Made by a program: the position numbers and the translations under genes. The notes under the pieces are model-generated. The model ran no database searches and was not told the origin of the DNA. It was given only the letters and a program-made list of their open reading frames with translations. Shown piece after piece: positions 37,667 to 40,283 of a DNA stretch of 40,283 bases (its first letter is position 1; every line of letters begins with the position of its first letter). The DNA lies in contig NZ_VKDB01000026.1 in NCBI RefSeq assembly GCF_007280555.1, positions 1 through 40,283 on the forward strand, in the 5' to 3' direction. This stretch comes from Deinococcus detaillensis (lineage in GTDB: Bacteria; Deinococcota; Deinococci; Deinococcales; Deinococcaceae).

Positions 37667-38683
37667 CTATTTCAGTTGCTTGACTTCAAACGCCGCCGAG
37701 CAGCGCCTCAACTCTTCTGCGTACTCAATCTGCCCTTGCCACTCCGCCGGAAACGCGCTCAATCCCAGGTAAGCCCCGGCAAACGCTCCGGCGAGACAGG
37801 CCAGCGAGTCGCTGTCGCCCTTCGTGACGGCAGCACGGCGCAGGCTTTCTACCGGGTCAGTCGGCGTCAGCAGAAAGCACAGCAGCCCGGTGGCGAGGGC
37901 TTCTTCGGCAATCCAACCTTCGCCGGTAAAGTCGCAGGGGTCGGCGTCATCGGGAATACCGGAAGTGAGCGCGGTGTTCAAGCGGCCCAGCACGCCGAGG
38001 CATTCGTCCCAGCCCTCTGAGATGTAGCTTTGCGGACTGGACGCGCTGTAGTGATGCCACAGATCGCCCAGCCAATCCTGGTGATAAACGTTGCGCTGGG
38101 CCTGGGCGTAAGCCGTCAATTCGGCCACCAAGTGCTGCGGCTCAGCACCCGACACCAGCAGCCAAATCACCTGCGCCGTCAGGTCGGCGGCGGCCAGGGC
38201 AGTGGGGTGGCCGTGCGTCAGGGCGGCTTGAAGTTGGGCCGCTCCCGCACGGGTCTGGTCGTCAGCGATCAGTCCCAGCGGCTGCACGCGCATGTTGGCT
38301 CCACAGCCTTTGCTCTGCGCCACCGTCGCGGCTTGCCACGCGCCGCCCCGCTGCAAATTGCGGCAGGCGGTCAGACAGGTGTGGCCCGGAGCGCGGTTGT
38401 TTTCAGGGTCGTGCAGCCAAGCAATGAACTCAGCCCTCAGCGTGGTCTCCAGCGCCGCCGGGGTCTGTTGGGGTGCGGCCAGCAGAGCGCGGGCCACCGC
38501 CAGCATCATCTGGGTGTCGTCGGTGACGCGACCCGCGTGAAGGTCAGTCGGGCCGCTGGGCGCAAACGTCTGCCGAATGTGAATCAGGCTGCGCATAAAC
38601 TCGGTGGGCGCAGCCAGCGCGTCGCCGTAAGCCGAGCCGAAGAGGACGCCGCTGATTTGGCTGGAGGTGGGTCGGGTGTGCAT
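37667..38683 (-). CDS. ADP-ribosylglycohydrolase family protein
   Basis: A 338-residue member of the DraG/ARH family, magnesium-dependent enzymes that remove ADP-ribose from proteins or nucleic acids or cleave related ADP-ribose esters. FGSAYGDALAAPTEF opens the fold; the metal residues lie in TDDTQM (54-59) and near the C-terminus in KGDSDSLACLAGAFAGAYLG, where the usual Asp-Thr-Asp reads Asp-Ser-Asp; GCGANMR is also typical. ACAGGAG precedes ATG 38683. In this operon it could release ADP-ribose that the Nudix domain of the first gene then splits. Confidence 0.9.
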   Translation of the reverse strand: MHTRPTSSQISGVLFGSAYGDALAAPTEFMRSLIHIRQTFAPSGPTDLHAGRVTDDTQMMLAVARALLAAPQQTPAALETTLRAEFIAWLHDPENNRAPGHTCLTACRNLQRGGAWQAATVAQSKGCGANMRVQPLGLIADDQTRAGAAQLQAALTHGHPTALAAADLTAQVIWLLVSGAEPQHLVAELTAYAQAQRNVYHQDWLGDLWHHYSASSPQSYISEGWDECLGVLGRLNTALTSGIPDDADPCDFTGEGWIAEEALATGLLCFLLTPTDPVESLRRAAVTKGDSDSLACLAGAFAGAYLGLSAFPAEWQGQIEYAEELRRCSAAFEVKQLK

Positions 38684-38747
38684 CTGGACTCCTGTTGATA
38701 GGCCTGCGGGGTGTAGGAAGGGGGAAAGTGAGTGCCAGCGAATGCCC

Positions 38748-39806
38748 TCACCCCCGCATCAAAAAATGCTCCATGATTGCGTGGTGGTCTTCAAAGAACA
38801 GCTCCGGCGCGGCCAGTGCTTCGCTGAGCGGCAGCCAGAAAGCGTCGGCGGCGTCGCTTCCGGGCCTCAGCACCGGCAGTTGCCCGATGCCCAAATCGAA
38901 CTGAAAGGCGTGCGACACCGTGCGGCCCCGCAAACTTCTGGCCGGATAATCGAACACCGCTTGAGAGCGCTGGTACGCCGCCAGATCGCTGATTTGCAGC
39001 CCGGTTTCCTCCACCACTTCGCGGACACACGAGGCCAGCAACGTCTCTTTGAGGTTGAGGAATCCGCCGGGCATGGCCAGCCGCCCGCGTCCGGGATGCT
39101 CGGCGCGGCGCACCACCAAGACGTGCCCGCTGCGAATCACCACCGCGTCGGTGGTCACGAACACCACCGGATACGGCGTGCTCGCCCAAGCCGCTCGGTA
39201 GTCCTGCACATAGCGGTATTCGGCTTGTAAGGCGGCAAAGTCACCCGTCCGGCGAAAGCCTTCCAGGAACTTCCAGACGGCGGGCGGCACGATTTTTTGC
39301 ACCCGCTCCAGATCATCTTCAAAGTAAGCGCGGCGCACCTCGGTGGCGCTCAGATCACTGACCACATGCGTCGGCAAAAATTCCCAAGCCGGAAACGAGC
39401 GCAAATAATAGCTGCTCTCGTCTTTGAGGTGCCCGATCAGCGCCACGTCACTGCTGCCGTGGGTATGCCCCGCCACGCCGCGCTGCACTTCACTGAGCCA
39501 CAGCGACTCGTTGTAATAATAATCGCGCACATGCACGAATAGCACCCGGCTCACCTTGACGCCCGCTTCCCGCAGCAACTCCACGATCACGGCTTGGCGC
39601 TCCTCGGCGGTGAAGGGGTTTTTGACGTTGCGGGCCGCCCGCGCCGAGCCGATCACCACGATCAGCTTTTGAACCTGTGACAGGGCTTCGAGCATCACTT
39701 CCAGGTGGGCGGCGTGCGGCGGCTCAAAGCGGCCAATGTACACGCCAAAGGTGCGTTTTCGGCTACGAGATTCTGGCTGGGTTGGCTGCCTATGAGTCAT
39801 GCTCAT
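38748..39806 (-). CDS. nadM: Bifunctional NMN adenylyltransferase / Nudix hydrolase
   Basis: A 352-residue fusion of an NMN adenylyltransferase (about 18-190) and a Nudix domain (about 212-352), as in Synechocystis slr0787 and phage KVP40 NatV. Adenylyltransferase motifs: [10 protein letters not shown] (25-34; the HxGH site reads HAAH) and LSATEVRR (152-159). The Nudix box is complete at 248-270 (Gly248, Glu254, Arg262-Glu263, Glu266-Glu267, Gly269). The first half makes NAD; the second usually hydrolyses ADP-ribose. ATG 39806 and 39800 are both possible; TAGAGT and TAATTT stand five and six bases before them, without a ribosome site. It heads the NAD operon. Confidence 0.93.
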   Translation of the reverse strand: MSMTHRQPTQPESRSRKRTFGVYIGRFEPPHAAHLEVMLEALSQVQKLIVVIGSARAARNVKNPFTAEERQAVIVELLREAGVKVSRVLFVHVRDYYYNESLWLSEVQRGVAGHTHGSSDVALIGHLKDESSYYLRSFPAWEFLPTHVVSDLSATEVRRAYFEDDLERVQKIVPPAVWKFLEGFRRTGDFAALQAEYRYVQDYRAAWASTPYPVVFVTTDAVVIRSGHVLVVRRAEHPGRGRLAMPGGFLNLKETLLASCVREVVEETGLQISDLAAYQRSQAVFDYPARSLRGRTVSHAFQFDLGIGQLPVLRPGSDAADAFWLPLSEALAAPELFFEDHHAIMEHFLMRG

Positions 39807-39828
39807 AAATTACTCTATCGATTATGAG
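39791..39828 (-). promoter_or_regulatory. Cluster of TATGAG half-sites at the NAD operon start
   Basis: TATGAG occurs at 39791-39796, inverted at 39802-39807, and again at 39823-39828. The first two form a 17-base palindrome (TATGAG-TCATG-CTCATA); the last two form CTCATAA (39802-39808) / TTATGAG (39822-39828). The cluster spans both candidate start codons and -10 boxes, so a bound regulator would block the whole operon. Confidence 0.5.
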
Positions 39829-39858
39829 ATGAGTTAGAACAAGCGGCTTCAGGCCGGA

Positions 39859-40173
39859 TTACTTCCAACCCAGCGCTTGAAAGGCGACCAGCAACCCCAA
39901 GCCCACCACCAGCGTCCACAAAACGCTTTTGGTTTTCCAGGCCACCCCACCCGCGACGACGCCGGCCACCAAGCGGGCGCTGAGCAAGTTGAATTCACCG
40001 CCGTGAACGAACAGTTCCGGCACCACCAGGGCCGACAGCACCGCCGCTGGAACGAGGCCCAACGCTGAGGCGAGGCGCTCCGGCAGCGGGCGGCCCCGCA
40101 GCAGCAAGAGAGCTGAGGAACGCAGCAAAAACCCGATCAGGCCGACCCCAAAAATGATGATCCAGATGGTCAC
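39859..40173 (-). CDS. azlD: AzlD family branched-chain amino acid transport protein
   Basis: A 104-residue small membrane protein with about four hydrophobic segments, the AzlD subunit that works with AzlC to export branched-chain amino acids. The arrangement TIWIIIFGVGLIGFLLR at the start, LASALGLVPAAVLSALVVPEL in the middle and a hydrophobic C-terminus is typical. Start is GTG 40173, overlapping the end of azlC by GTGA. The start region lies inside a tandem duplication at the window edge. Confidence 0.88.
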   Translation of the reverse strand: MTIWIIIFGVGLIGFLLRSSALLLLRGRPLPERLASALGLVPAAVLSALVVPELFVHGGEFNLLSARLVAGVVAGGVAWKTKSVLWTLVVGLGLLVAFQALGWK

Positions 40174-40283
40174 GCCTGTACGTCTTCGTCGATTGACTTG
40201 GCCCTGAGGGTCAGGCCGACCCCAAAAATGATGATCCAGATGGTCACGCCTGTACGTCTTCGTCGATTGACTTGGCCCTGAGG
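40137..40283. repeat. 73-bp exact tandem duplication at the right edge
   Basis: 40137-40209 and 40211-40283 are identical, with a period of 74 bases; the second copy ends exactly at the window end. Each copy holds the last bases of azlC and the first of azlD. This may be a real tandem duplication or an assembly overlap at a contig end. Confidence 0.85.
40244..40283 (-). CDS. azlC: Possible 3' end of azlC, partial
   Basis: Codons reading Leu-Arg-Ala-Lys-Ser-Ile-Asp-Glu-Asp-Val-Gln-Ala then TGA (40246-40244) lie directly before a GTG, the usual azlC/azlD overlap. The identification rests on the azlD neighbour and this junction, because the conserved part of AzlC is outside the window. Because the duplication period is 74, the nearer copy is in another frame. 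Confidence 0.35.
   Translation of the reverse strand, partial: LRAKSIDEDVQA

Noticed and set aside
39791..39808. A radiation/desiccation response motif (RDRM) upstream of nadM
   Set aside because: The palindrome TATGAG-TCATG-CTCATA is also 17 bases and contains TATG and CATA, but these are nine bases apart, not seven as in the RDRM consensus, so it does not fit.

Overview
The window looks like a stretch of Deinococcus (Deinococcota) chromosome. Three things suggest this: high G+C coding sequence throughout, a gene set typical of the genus (RqcH/NFACT, Rex, the DarA cyclic-di-AMP receptor, a two-SPOR-domain protein, RlmN, a DUF1684 protein), and many genes whose start codon lies 5-7 bases after a TANNNT -10 box with no Shine-Dalgarno. 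That last arrangement is the leaderless-mRNA pattern known from Deinococcus. The window looks like a whole contig or contig end: the left edge cuts a minus-strand gene, and the right edge is an exact 73-bp tandem copy of the azlC/azlD junction.

Layout. (1) 1-860: a partial minus-strand gene and an AT-rich gene of unknown function that looks foreign. (2) 866-6973, plus strand: lipid/acyl metabolism, with an HSL-type esterase, an acyl-CoA dehydrogenase behind a palindromic operator, an alpha/beta hydrolase, a DUF6636 secreted protein, an SDR oxidoreductase, a PaaI-type thioesterase that appears frameshifted, and a MaoC hydratase. (3) 6991-8766: a small Ser/Thr kinase (minus) and signal peptidase I (plus). 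(4) 8933-20440, minus strand, a long co-directional run: rlmN, a secreted hydrolase, a TPR protein, a SPOR protein, rex, a lipoprotein, darA, a DsbA-like oxidoreductase, rqcH, a GNAT and a D-2-hydroxyacid dehydrogenase. (5) 20531-33824, mixed strands: YbjN-like protein, apaG, an M42 peptidase, a metallophosphoesterase, a GNAT, uridine kinase, a leucine-dehydrogenase-like protein, a degenerate E2-like protein, purA, folE, two dienelactone hydrolases, DUF1684, a P1 peptidase and a small protein. (6) 33852-39806, minus strand: a compact NAD salvage operon of nadM-Nudix, ADP-ribosylglycohydrolase, NAMPT (nadV), a TIR-like gene, pnuC and nadR. (7) azlD and the terminal duplication.

The most striking system is region 6. 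Almost every step of NAD salvage from nicotinamide and nicotinamide riboside is present, together with ADP-ribose-handling enzymes. An AT-rich, probably acquired gene with a PF10137-type TIR-like domain sits inside the operon with 4-base overlaps on both sides. TIR-like domains of this class are NAD-consuming immune effectors in other systems, so an NAD-depleting (or NAD-sensing) protein may be co-expressed with the pathway that rebuilds NAD. That functional link is inference.

Other notable points: a leucine-dehydrogenase homologue lacking the catalytic GGGK lysine, a peripheral-subunit-binding-domain protein with a ruined acyltransferase domain and no lipoyl domain, a palindrome embracing the -10 box and start codon of the DsbA-like gene, and a terminator-like hairpin 30 bases before purA.
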